A stretch of 64,000 bases of DNA from Aphelenchoides besseyi. Lineage: Eukaryota > Nematoda > Chromadorea > Rhabditida > Aphelenchoididae. Positions 1 to 10,248 of this stretch are shown piece after piece. The stretch is taken from contig JAMPIQ010000003.1 in the NCBI GenBank assembly GCA_024699855.1, forward strand, positions 4,836,001 to 4,900,000. The letters run 5' to 3'. The translations under genes and the position numbers were made by a program. Position 1 is the first letter of the stretch; the number at the start of each line of letters is the position of its first letter. The notes under the pieces are model-generated. The model was not told the DNA's origin. It did not search any database and saw only the letters and a list, made by a program, of their open reading frames with translations.

Positions 1-479
1 TTGGTATCGATTTTACTCTTTCGCTTCGACTTCAATTTCATTTGCTGTAGATCATTTCTCATTTATTTCTAATATCTACGACAGTAATGAAGTTTCGGTG
101 CGCACCGAAGATGTGGGGTTGAATCGAGCGCGAGTTATCCGCGTCAGTGGAACTTGAGTGGACGGCTGAACGTACGTTCTATTGCTGGCCATCGTGCTTG
201 TTCTTTGATCGTTTTCGGTTACGATCAATAGACTTCTGCGCGTTGGATTCCGATGTGCTTTTGCAGATTGTCTTCCAATCGAGTACGAAGACGTCAAAAA
301 TCTTTCATGTTTTGTTGCCGTACAGTAAGCTCGATAAAATTCTCGTCTGGAAATATCGGCATTGCAAGCTTTTGCGTTAATTTCGTCAAAAAATCTTAGG
401 CGGCGAAGCGCACTTCAAGCTACTCCAATTTTTCACCCGATTTCTCGACCATGATCACCACTCGGTCTTCTTAGTGTTG
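1..479. other. no gene recognised
   Basis: Short ORFs on both strands overlap each other and show no recognisable domain. I see nothing that supports a gene here. Confidence 0.5.
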
Positions 480-772
480 ATTGACCGTCGGTCTGACTCA
501 ATCGATTTTATCTCTTCGGTCAGCTACAGTATATTTCCGTTTGCATTTCAATTTGAACCTTTTCGCGCAATCATCTATAGTTTTCCAAATACTTTGATTA
601 AGCAAAACCGTTGATGCAAATCGGCGTGTCTAGCATTTATACTGAAACTTTATCATCTAAAGCCTACAATTTCCATCATATCCTCTTATTTTCAATTTCC
701 GTTTTAACTTTCGTGTACTATTTCACGCGTTTCGGTAATTTACTAATTGTGTTGTATTTCAGCACACTTAAA
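480..772 (+). promoter_or_regulatory. 5' flank shared with the gene at 7768 (inverted copy)
   Basis: This stretch aligns by eye with the reverse complement of about 7769-8015. Shared blocks include CATCTCTTCGGTCAG-like and CAGCTACAGTATATTT sequence, a ~40-nt block ending in AAACCGTTGAT, and a final TACTAATTGTGTTGTATT followed by an AG and ATGGAAAA. Because the similarity ends in a start codon on both sides, I read it as a duplicated promoter/5'UTR with a conserved acceptor just before the ATG. The copies differ by two indels of roughly 40-60 nt. Confidence 0.55.
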
Positions 773-798
773 ATGGAAAATTTGGAAAACTTTTCGGA
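773..798 (+). CDS. first codons of a gene cut by the assembly gap
   Basis: Translation from the ATG at 773 gives MENLENFS before the run of N. The start is chosen because the preceding ~290 bp match the flank of the minus-strand gene beginning at 7768, which starts MENSND. The rest lies in or beyond the gap. Sequence after the gap (from 899) does not obviously continue this frame or resemble the paralog, so the gap may hide more than 100 bases. No function can be given. Confidence 0.35.
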
Positions 799-898
799 NN
801 NNNNNNNNNNNNNNNNNNNNNNNNNNNNNNNNNNNNNNNNNNNNNNNNNNNNNNNNNNNNNNNNNNNNNNNNNNNNNNNNNNNNNNNNNNNNNNNNNN
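799..898. other. assembly gap of 100 N
   Basis: Exactly 100 consecutive N, the usual placeholder for a scaffold join of unknown size. Confidence 0.99.
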
Positions 899-2556
899 AT
901 GAGAAAAAGGGTCGGATTTTTCGAATGCAAATTTGAGAGGGTTCGGTGTGCAGTTTGTTGAAATGGAATGTTTGAGGAATTGAAAAAAAATGCGAAGTCG
1001 CTGTTTCGTCTATAGACGCCTTTTGGGTTTGAGCGATTGGCTTCGAAATTTTTTCGATAAGTGATGGAAGGAATTGATTAGAAGGCCAGAATCGGGTTGT
1101 TTGATCGTTGATGGCAATAAGCGACGTGGAGTTGTTGTCGAGAGTTCGAGTGGGCTGTTAAAGGTTGAAGAGTGAGGTAAGCGTTGGTTTGGGAGGTGAG
1201 AGCGAAAACGGAGTTGTTGGGTTTGCAATTGAGAAAGCGAGCAGTTTTGGAGAAATCGCAAATGTCAATGATCGTTGAACGAGTTGATGACTGTGTTGTT
1301 GAAATGTGATTAAAAGCAAATCGTTTTGAATTTAATCGAAAGCCCGATGAACACTGGATGGCTGATTTTGATTTGCTGTTGGAAGCTGAGTTTAAATGTT
1401 GGGATAAGGAAATCCGAAAAAAGCTGATTGAAGTTTGTGAAACCGGTGGTGAGTTGGGTGAAGGATAAGACACAGGCAGTTGGACTATTGGATTGAATTG
1501 CCGGTTTGACAGCAGACGGTCGTCGATGAACGTTGGTTGAGTTGCTGGGCGTGTTGATTTGGAATGTTGGGAAAGTGGTTGAAAGCGAGCTGATCAAAAG
1601 AATCCTTTGTTGAATGAAATAAGCAATGTGTTGAATATAAAAAGAATTGTTTTAACGAATATGTGATTAGATGATTGTGCAAACAATGCCCGCCGCGTAG
1701 CGGCGGGGACATACTTGTAAGGCTGAATGCTAAGTAATTTGTATTAAAATTTTAATTAATAACTAAGATTGCCAATTAGATATGTTCTAAAAAGCGTTAG
1801 CAAACCAGTTCTTTTATCTCTGAATCCATGCGGACAATAGTCAAATTTATTGCGTAAGCATCTATTTTACTGTCTTACAAGAGCAGTGCGAACAATGATG
1901 AATGATGAATATTGGAACTTGGAGGTTCAGCGTGTTTTGGACTACAACGAGTATGTCATTGGCGAATTGATGAAGTTTGTCGCTTAAGAAGACATTCCTC
2001 GTACACGTTCTTCATTCCATGGCGTTTCAAAATTTTTCCGGTCGTTTCATTGTTCTCCGTATGACGAGTTTACGGAAAGAAATGTTGACTTTTTGACGAT
2101 CGTAAAAAGTACACTTTTTTGTCACTTGGCACTCAGTCGACGGTTTTTCCTTTTTATGACATTATTCGTTTTTTTCGCAAAGTCGACGGCTTTATATTTC
2201 GGACTGCAATGTAGTTGTATACTACTACTTTCGGCTCTTTTCGACTTTCCCGAAACTCGCGAAGCAAAAATTTTTGCGGATCGAAAGTTTGCAAAACTTT
2301 GAAATGTTTCGAACCTGAATACCTCGAACACCGTCCTTGTTAGTCAAAAAAACCTTTCAACTTATGATTTGGCAATTAATTTCTTTGTGTGAACGATTCT
2401 CTTATCGATTATCTTTTATCATGTCAACTTCTTATCTATTATCAAGATCGCGCTTTGGCCCCGCTTTGCCCAACATAAGAAACGACATCAACCTTTAATA
2501 AATCAGTTATTTCTATTACACTTTGAAGCTTTATCTTCTATATTTAGATTCAACAA
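899..2556. other. non-coding or unassigned; C-poor stretch at about 960-1660
   Basis: No exon is convincing. From about 960 to 1660 the plus strand is rich in G and T and poor in C (sampled lines have 3-8 C per 60 bases against about 17-22 G), which leaves minus-strand frames open by composition alone. A tiny ORF at about 1896-1985 (30 residues) has no recognisable features. Confidence 0.5.
1689..1707. repeat. GC hairpin
   Basis: A perfect 7-bp stem, CCCGCCG/CGGCGGG, with loop CGTAG stands out in AT-rich surroundings. Short GC hairpins like this lie near the 3' ends of Helitrons, but no CTRR terminus follows at the usual ~10 nt on either strand (CTAA-T occurs about 19 nt away on the minus side). 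Element identity is unproven. Confidence 0.4.
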
Positions 2557-5230
2557 ATGGATTGGCAGCTTCTAGTCTGTTTTTTGTGGCTATTGTGTTC
2601 TGCCAAAAATGGAAAATGTGACAGTCCAGGTAGTAGTTGTTTGTGAATAATACATTAGATTTTATCCGTTACTGCCACAACTTTATGCAAATTATCATTT
2701 TTAGAAGAAGCGCTTGTCAACGATTTCAAGGATGCAACTTTGAAGGTGTTAAAGAAGCCGCCGACTTCTTTTGAAAACATGCGCCAATTTTCAACGGACT
2801 CGACTTTGCTGGCAAATAAGGCTTTATCCGTTGGAAGTATTCTGGCAAAGATTGCGAAGGTAAATTGTTTAAATGAATAAGCTCAAAACATCATTCGTGT
2901 ATGTTGGGTCGAGCCCTCGAATAGAAGAGAACGTTTATTAAGGAAAAGACACGGGATTGACAGACCGCTCCTCAGACTGTCTTTCAAGCAAGAGAGGCAA
3001 AACGGCACCGAAAGAGAAGCAAAACCGTGATTTCGAGCGGCGGTCACAACAGTGTAGACAAAACATAGTTTTATAAATGATTATTCTTACTTTAATTGCA
3101 CTGACTTTTAACTTTAGGGCGACAGACCTGCCACGGTCACAATGGACCAATTGAAGGACGCGCTTGAAAAGATTTCAACTGGTCTGCCAGCTGAAATTCG
3201 CTTAGACGATGAATATAGCTTATTAGACAATTTGAAGCTAGAATACTCCTTGGTACGCTTTTTAAAAAGATATTCATTTTCAAATTCGACAAAGCTTTAA
3301 TCTAAACTTTTTAGCGTATTGATGGAGAATTAGACGCCTACTTCGTTCGACTTCATCGTAAGTTAGCCGATTGCTAATCAAATAATATAACTTTCTGTTT
3401 AGGCATGGCAGATTCAAGCCGTGGGGTCGTTATCACGGATTACTTGATGAAATTATGTGCCAGCGAAATGAATTCTCCAAAAGAGATGCTGCTTGTAAGT
3501 CAAAGTCTGTGAATGTCAATTCGAAGATTTATAATTTCAGTACTTGAAACTACGCCTTCTTACTCAATGTAGGCTTGATCTCCTCAAAAAAGAACTGCAT
3601 GGTAATTAAGTTTAAAAACGTGCTATTGTGTAAACAATATTTACTTTAAAGGAACAGCTGAGGAAGCAAAGCAACTATTCATGAACATCAGTGCGACAAT
3701 ATTCCAGTCCGCCGATGCAGAGCAAAAAGACAAGTGGAAAAGGCTTCAAAACGGTATTTTATTTTGTATTGGTTCACAATGATTTAATATACTTTTAGAA
3801 GTCGAAGAACACAAAAACGCGGTGATGTTGGTGGATGAAATAGCGTCAGGTCAATTAATACCGAAATCAATACAAGTCATTTGATTATGTTTTAGCAATT
3901 AAAGAAGCCGATATCAAAACTCCCGAAGACGCTATTCAAGTCATCGAGAAAGCTAAGCGTACTATTGACCTACTTGGTCCAGATAACACGTGTATGCTAA
4001 GAAATCTTGCTCACAAACATGATTTTCGTCGTCAAACAATTTTTGATGGCGTAGAACTCTTTCGACGTGACATGATTAATATAGTATGTTACTTAAATGT
4101 TTTACACATTGGTGTTTAATTTTGGTTTGAATCATTTTTTAACCGATCATTTAGACGCTTCTAAATTCCTTCTGTTTGGGACTTTTGGGAGAAGATGGTG
4201 AGTTTCAAATCATATGTCATATTTTAGTTTTACTTTGCGCATAATACCATGAGTTTTAGAGGGTACTGTTCTTACCAAAATGAATGATTTCTTTAACACC
4301 GTGAAGGAAATCGAGTCCCATGTTGTAGAATATGCAAGTATTGTGCTTGTAAGTAAAAAATCATTTTAATAATCACTTTATTATAAAACTGATTGTTTAG
4401 GAAAGGTACTGGAATCAGACTATCCCAAAGATCAGTTACTTCGCTTTTGCAAGTATGTTTTAAATTTTTTAAAATAACCACAATTCTAAGCTAACTATAA
4501 AATTGCTGTCCAACACAGCTTTCATTGTTTATAATCCAAATTTTTCTAACTTAGACAACAACATCAAAACAAAGGACTTCAACAAGACCGCAATCAAGTT
4601 CAGAGACAAGCTCGATCAATTCGGTCAAGAAGAGTCGGCTCATTCTGTGTACATATTTAAAAGCTATGCGAAAGAGGTATAAGTTTCACGTCAGTTTTAC
4701 TCATTTCTGCTCGATTTAGATGTATCCTCTAATAAAATTCTTCGATTTCACTTGTCCACAGGATATTTGCTACTATAACGCTTATGAATTTGTGGCAGTT
4801 TTGGTCGTGCGCATCAAAGACATTGATCAGGAGCAGCTTGGAACCCGAGTCATGCAAGGAAAGGAATGGGTGAATCAGCGAGCAAAACAAATCGTTGATT
4901 CGATCGAGTACGTTTCTGAAAGCATTCGATCTTAATTGATGTTTTAGTGCCAGATCAGACGCTGCCACTGCACTAGCAATCCTCAAAAACGTGCAAACAT
5001 CTGTGGACTTTTCATCGTCACCATTCAAGGCGTATGGCCTGATAAGAGACTGGGAAAGTGCGTTCTTCTACTTTTTCACGTATCCCACTCTACCAGTCGG
5101 ATTAGCTCCATACAACATTACAACTCTCAACTCGACTCAAGTTTTAATTTGGCCTGAAAGGCTTTTTTATCAATGGAATGGAAAATTGACGAAACTCAGT
5201 GAGATTGTTGAATTTTTCATGTTTCTATAA
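2557..5230 (+). CDS. unrecognised secreted protein, 15 exons, about 558 aa
   Basis: Exons read by eye with GT/AG junctions: 2557-2629, 2705-2859, 3118-3252, 3315-3357, 3403-3494, 3541-3601, 3652-3753, 3799-3849, 3896-4083, 4155-4197, 4260-4348, 4401-4452, 4555-4676, 4720-4907, 4948-5230. Phases agree throughout (1677 nt). The product starts MDWQLLVCFLWLLCSA, a clear signal peptide, and has no obvious membrane anchor. The rest looks mostly helical. An early block (about residues 45-90, with ALSVGSILAKIAKGD) vaguely recalls the nematode WSN domain, but I am not confident. The last exon could instead splice at 5201 (GTGAG) to an AG at 5252 and continue toward the mariner at 5406, so the 3' end is uncertain. 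Function unknown. Confidence 0.7.
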
Positions 5231-5303
5231 ACTTTACCGGAAATATTGTAGCATCAAATTTAATGAAAGAAATTCTGAAATCTATATTCGGCATTCAATT
5301 CAG

Positions 5304-5405
5304 CGGATTTAATGAAAAGTGTCGTGTTAACATAGAAATTATTGTTGATTGTTTAGTTTTGATGAGCAATCGAGGAAAAGGTCAATGTAACTATCATGTG
5401 TTCTA
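5304..5405 (+). repeat. left arm of an inverted repeat flanking mariner-1
   Basis: About 100 bp immediately outside the transposon match the reverse complement of about 6780-6882 at roughly 75-80% by eye. Shared blocks include AACATAGAAATTATT, TTTGATGA and AAAGGTCAA. Because the transposon's own ends are perfect repeats and these arms are diverged, the palindrome should be older than the insertion. Confidence 0.65.
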
Positions 5406-5465
5406 CAGGGTGGTTAAAAATGAACTCCCACTTTTTTCCCGAAAAAAATTTTTGAAATGAAAAAT
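5406..5465 (+). repeat. mariner-1 left TIR, 60 nt
   Basis: Identical to the reverse complement of 6720-6779 and begins CAGGGTGGTTAAAAATGAAC. This is the expected transposase binding and cleavage end. Confidence 0.93.
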
Positions 5466-5496
5466 TGGAAAAATCGGTTAGTTTTGTTAAATCGTT

Positions 5497-6673
5497 ATGG
5501 GCTACAGTGCTCAAGAAAAAGCGAAGTTTGTTGGTGTGTTCATTGAGGAGGCATGCTGTTACGTCAAGTTTGTCAAACGAATTCGTCGTGATGCCGGAGA
5601 TGATGATGCTCGTAACCCCGATCGCAAAACCATCCAAAAATGGGTGGAAAACTTCTACGCCACTGGTTCAGTGCACGGCGAGCGCGGTATGCACAAGTCC
5701 AAGTGAGTTCGAGTTTTGCTTTTTTTCATTGCCCTTTAGGCGTGTTCGAAACGCAGAAGCAATTGAAGATATTCGAGAAGCGTTCGCGGCCAACCCTCAT
5801 CTTTCAACGAGGCGCAATCTGTTCGTTATTGGACCCAGTGGTGATGGAGAAGACGAGCCAACCACTCAGATGTCACGAAGCACACTCCAGCTTATCCTCA
5901 AAGAAGACCTGAAGATGCGTCCCTACCATCTTCAGATGGCACACGCTCTCGACGCTCCAGATCCCGCCACGCGAATGAATTTTGCCCGAGACGAGTTGAT
6001 GCGTCTGGCGGCTGATCCGGATCGGTTGAATAACTTGTTATTCACCGATGAAGCCCACTTTCATTTGGATGGGGGTGTGAATCGGCACGATTGGATCATG
6101 TGGGCAGATTCCAACCCGCATTGGTTCGATACCTGTCGTTTTCCCTCCCCGAAAGTGACGGTGTGGATGGGCGTTGGCATTGAAGGCGTGATTGGCCCAA
6201 TTTTTTGGGAACCATCAGCCGGTCAACGGGGAATCAACTCCCAGTGGTTGGAACAAACCCTGGTTAACGAGATCCTGCCAACCCTTAGGGGTTGGCCCAA
6301 TTTCCACAACATCTTGTTCCAACAAGATGGCGCCCCGTGTCATATTGGGAACAACGTTCTGACTTTGCTCGATCGTGAATTCCCGGGGCGGTGGATTGGA
6401 AGAGGAACCCGTGCCCATCCATCACCCGCGGCTTGGCCACCTCGATCTCCAGATCTCACACCATGTGATTTCTGGCTTTGGGGTTACATGAAAGGCCGAA
6501 TATTCAACACGGATCAGCGTCCCAGAACGCTCGACAAGTTGAGGACGGCAATTGTTGAAGTCGCCGACCAATTAAGACAAGATCGACCAATGCGCGAACG
6601 AGTCATGGCCAACTATCATCGGCGACTTCAAACCTGCCTGGATCGACAAGAGGGACAAGTGGAAATCCGATGA
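5497..6673 (+). CDS. mariner-1 transposase, DD46D type by my count
   Basis: This enzyme cuts and inserts the element. Exon 1 (5497-5702) encodes a helix-turn-helix type N-terminus with a TIQKWVENFYATGSV-like block. A 37-nt intron (5703-5739, GTGAGT...TTTAG) follows, then exon 2 (5740-6673); the total is 1140 nt, 379 aa. The catalytic triad is visible: D in FTDEAHFHLDGG, D in FQQDGAPCH, and D in PDLTPCDFWLWG. I count 46 residues between the second and third, more than the 34 of classical mariners and the 41 of related DD41D transposases that share the WPPRSPDLTP motif. The start is the first ATG after the TIR, matching the homologous position in the 19-kb element. There are no stops or frameshifts. 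Confidence 0.92.
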
Positions 6674-6719
6674 ACTCATTACTGTTAATAAATTGTGATC
6701 TCGAAATGAAAACAGACCG

Positions 6720-6779
6720 ATTTTTCATTTCAAAAATTTTTTTCGGGAAAAAAGTGGGAGTTCATTTTTAACCACCCTG
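6720..6779 (-). repeat. mariner-1 right TIR, 60 nt
   Basis: Exact inverted partner of 5406-5465, ending at the TA duplication 6780-6781. Confidence 0.93.
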
Positions 6780-6882
6780 TAGAATACGTAATAGTTGCGT
6801 TGACCTTTCCATTGATTTTTTCATCAAATTGAACCGAAAATAATTTCTATGTTTAACACAACACTTTCCATCAAATGCAAAT
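6780..6882 (-). repeat. right arm of the inverted repeat flanking mariner-1
   Basis: Reverse-complement partner of 5304-5405. Without the transposon the two arms would meet at the TA target and form a near-palindrome of about 200 bp. Confidence 0.65.
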
Positions 6883-6932
6883 TATTTTAAGAAGTTTATT
6901 TTACAACCGGAAATAAAGGGGACAAAAAGTGA

Positions 6933-7768
6933 CTACCATTCATCATCCACAATTCGAATGACTTCTGGTTTGACAATGCTAATAGGAGGTTCAATTACTT
7001 CCTCATCTACAGTGCAAGTTGGACAAAGTAATGTGTTGGTGTGCAACAATTCATCGAAATAAAAATCAGGGGCGTGTGGAACACAACGACTGTGCTCGTA
7101 GTGTTGGAAAATGAAAGCATCCATTTTGTCATAATCCAGCTTTTCGTTGTTTTTGGTGCAATGTTTTTGAAACAATGCCACGCATTAATGCTAGATGTCG
7201 TCCTTGATGTCTCCAATCTGGCATCATTCCAAATTGATACTCGAATATCAATCTTAATCGTACCTCCAGGATGAGAAGTTTCACATCCACCGAGCTGAAG
7301 TCGAACCCAGGTACGACGTGGTACTCGCCGCATCGTTGGTAAGACAACTCGCGGTGCTGGTCACATAGAAAAATTGTAACCAGCCATCACCTTCCAAAGC
7401 TTGAAGGGATTCCAGTCGGCCTCTTTCAGATCTTCCTCCTGGTACTGGAAGTGAGGGAGGTTGAGGTGGGTGTTTTCCACGGTGTTTGTGCAGGGCTGTT
7501 TCGTTGCGTTGTCTTTGCGATAAATGCAAAGGCATTCTCCATCTTCACTGTAGTTGCTAAAAAACAGTAATACAGTAATTTAGAAAAATTAAGTTATGAC
7601 TTACAGTTTCAGTCGTTCAACAAGAGTGGCCACATTAATTTCGAAGGACTCGTCACGGAGCTTCTGTATGTACTCCAGCGTTTCCTTGTATTCCAACCAT
7701 TATCGGTCGTCCCCTTCTTGCACCGCGTAATCGTTTTGTTTCAAAACGGTGTCATTGGAGTTTTCCAT
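6933..7768 (-). pseudogene. unrecognised gene with an in-frame stop
   Basis: The probable start is the ATG at 7768 (MENSND...), supported by a 5' flank duplicated at 480-772. Exon 1 has an in-frame TAA after about 22 codons (QEGDDR then stop) yet stays protein-like afterwards (EYIQKLRDESFEINVATLVE) up to a good GTAAG donor. Later blocks include NYSEDGECLCIYRKDN, QEEDLKEADWNPFKLW, GEYHVVPGFDFSSVDVK and a terminal exon with FIFQHYEHSRCVPH and TLLCPTC, ending at 6933. I could not find junctions keeping one frame across the last two blocks. Either the gene is decayed or the assembly has errors. Product unknown. Confidence 0.45.
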
Positions 7769-8015
7769 TTTGATCGTGCTAAAATACAACACAATTAGTA
7801 TATGATCGAAATTGTAGGTTTTAGATGATTATGAACACTATACACGCCAAGTTCTATCAACGGTTTGCTTAATCAAAGTATTTGGAAAGCTATAGATGGT
7901 TTTGACAGGCTTTAAATTGAATGCAAATATACTGTAGCTGATTTACAGCATTAGAGTTTGATCATACGTTAGGCTGACCGAAGAGATGAAATTGATCGAG
8001 TTCGGCTACGTGCCT
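7769..8015 (-). promoter_or_regulatory. 5' flank shared with 480-772 (inverted copy)
   Basis: Reverse-complement partner of the flank upstream of the gap-truncated gene at 773. Compared with that copy it carries an extra ~40 nt beside the CTTCGGTCAG block and lacks ~60 nt nearer the ATG. Confidence 0.55.
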
Positions 8016-8087
8016 GAACCGCCAATCAGTCGACCGCTCACCGCACCCGAACACCGTACGGCCGCATCAAAAATTTTGCATCATTAG

Positions 8088-8890
8088 AACGGTAGCGTAC
8101 TGATATTTCCCAATTACAGGCCAATTTCCTTACACCAGCCCCTCTATAAGGTCATGACCCGAGCACTGGCCCGAGGAATTGTAGAAGCTGTTAGTCAACA
8201 GTTAAAACATTCCAACGGAATAAGCAGTTTTTTCGTCGCGACTACTCGACTGCCAAACATCCAAGCAATCAACCAATTACTCGAACAGTCCTACGAAGAA
8301 AACCCGCCCGTCTACTATCTGTTCGTGGACCTTACGAACGCATTCAATTCGGTGAAGTTTGACGCAATTTGATCAGCCCCAAGAAATTACGGCGTGGACT
8401 TGAGCACAATCGAAATCACCAAAGCCATTTACTCGGCCTGGTCATCTTCAAATTCTATTGGTGACTCGAGAACCGAATCCCATGTCCAAAGCGGAGTCCA
8501 TCAAGGCGACTCTTGAAGCAGCACAATAATAAGAAGACCGAGTGGAGATCATAATCGAGAAATCGGGTGTAGAATTGGAACAGCTTGAAACGCGCTTAGC
8601 CGTGCTCAAGATTTCTTGACGAACAATAACGTAAGAAAAAGCTTGCAATGTCGATATTTCCAGATGAGCATTTTATCGAGATTACTGTACAGCAACAAAA
8701 CTTGAGAAAAACTAAAGCACACTTTCAGTGGCTCACGAAAATCTAGAGAGCAATGAAACGCCGAATGTTAAGGTTCCGGCTCCAAGATCGCGAAACAGTG
8801 AAATCGATATCAAATAATGAATTTTGATTTGATGAGCGAAAAAGAACGAAAAAGTATGCGAAAAGCTATCGATGAGCTTATTGCATGAAC
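8088..8890 (+). pseudogene. decayed non-LTR retrotransposon (LINE) reverse transcriptase
   Basis: Translation shows the ordered landmarks of LINE reverse transcriptases: NYRPISLHQPLYKVMTR (about 8111-8161), a middle block with TRLPNIQAINQLLEQSYEE, then motif A as YLFVDLTNAFNSVKFDAI (about 8314-8370) followed by a stop. Further downstream, broken frames recall the C-terminal RT/thumb region (AHFQWLTKI, RAMKRRMLRFRLQDR). Multiple stops and frameshifts and the lack of endonuclease, ends or tail make this a dead fragment, perhaps RTE- or CR1-like. Confidence 0.7.
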
Positions 8891-10246
8891 GCCCTCCGTA
8901 TATAGCGACCCATCACCTGTGCACCTGAGGTAAGCTATTCATGCGACTTGGCTTCCAGTCATCGCACTAAACCGCGCCGCGGAAGTTTCAATTGACCAGT
9001 TTCTCGGGTAGCGCATAGTCTCGGTTAAAAACAATGGTAGCGCGATAAATAATAACCGTCGGCAAAAGTCATAAAAGACAGTTCCTACGAGTGTTGTTAC
9101 GGTAGGCAATGGTGCGTTTGAAAATGATCTTACTGGAAAGGGAAAATCAAAAAGCGGTTTGCTAGCTGGTCGTTTGGACCAAGTTTATTGTAACCTGTCC
9201 ACTAGTTTCCATTCAACATCGCGATAAACCTACAAATGTTCAACCTTGAAGGATCGTCTTCTAATATTGACAGTAATGAAATGCTTGTTCGGTTAGTTTG
9301 ATTGTAGTCGGGCTTTACTAATGTCTTTATAGACTTTAAATCATCAGTGTAAATACGTTTATAACGATGGTTCCGCGTGTTCGCATGTCAAGCTGACGGC
9401 GAATCGTCCCCCTGGTGCTGTGCTCAACACCAACAGATGTGCGTCGAAGTCGGAGATTCGAAAGTCAGTGAGGACAACTTTTGTATTATTTTAAATTATT
9501 TTCACAGCTATGCGCGTTAAACTTATCGGATTTTTTCGCCTGACAAAACCAAATCGAACGATAACTTTTCGGTGGGCTTTCTTGTTATTGAAGATTGGGC
9601 GAACAACAAAACCGAATTGAAAGTTTAATAAACGAAGAAGAAAAGCAAGTAATTTAAATATTGCAAACCAACCGTCGAATAAATTTGTTTTGCGGCAAAA
9701 ACACTCTGGACAGTATGTAGGTGTTTGAGTTGTTTTGTTATGCCACCATTTTTGCAAAGGATGTTCTTTGTATTGAGGTTGAATCACCTGAATATCTGGA
9801 AGTACTTTGTGATGAGGAAGAATTGTCTGGTTTGAGTGAAATGGAAAACGTTCGTCGAGTTGAAGTCTTATGTTCCACCGGCAGAACCAAACAAAAAACG
9901 TCTTAGTTACATGTAGTTTGCTGTTGTGAATTTGTGTTCATGGTTTTGTTTTTTCTAGAAATTGGATATGGTTAACTTGGAATCTTTGTTAATTTATAGG
10001 TTTTCCATCCTACAATTGTTCATAATGTTATTTGTTTGTTCATATCAACGATTTTTTTTAATTATGAGCTATTTGATACTTCAATCATCAAAAATTGATG
10101 ACAAAGTGCTTTTTGTTGAGATAGATATTTGGAAATTAAATATTAATTTGACAAATGAGCACTCAATTTTCTATGTAAAACGTTGTGGCGATTGGAGGCA
10201 AGCTGTTTTTCGGATATTTGTTGGAGCAAATCATTGGGGGTTTAGC
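8891..10246. other. no gene recognised
   Basis: One 61-residue acidic plus-strand ORF (9721-9906) and scattered short frames show no family signature or convincing splice structure. Confidence 0.45.
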
Positions 10247-10248
10247 TA

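Larger units (their letters stand above)
5406..6779 (+). mobile_element. mariner-1, complete Tc1/mariner element
   Basis: The element is 1374 bp, bounded by TA target duplications (5404-5405 and 6780-6781), with tips CAGGGTGG/CCACCCTG. The terminal inverted repeats (5406-5465 and 6720-6779) are identical over 60 nt. It encodes one transposase with a single small intron and no break. Perfect ends and an open gene suggest a recent insertion. It belongs to the same family as the element at 19367. Confidence 0.93.

Noticed and set aside
1010..1712. Four overlapping minus-strand ORFs of 75-131 residues
   Set aside because: They are Ser/Thr/Gln-rich in all frames, as expected when the opposite strand is C-poor; no splice or domain support.
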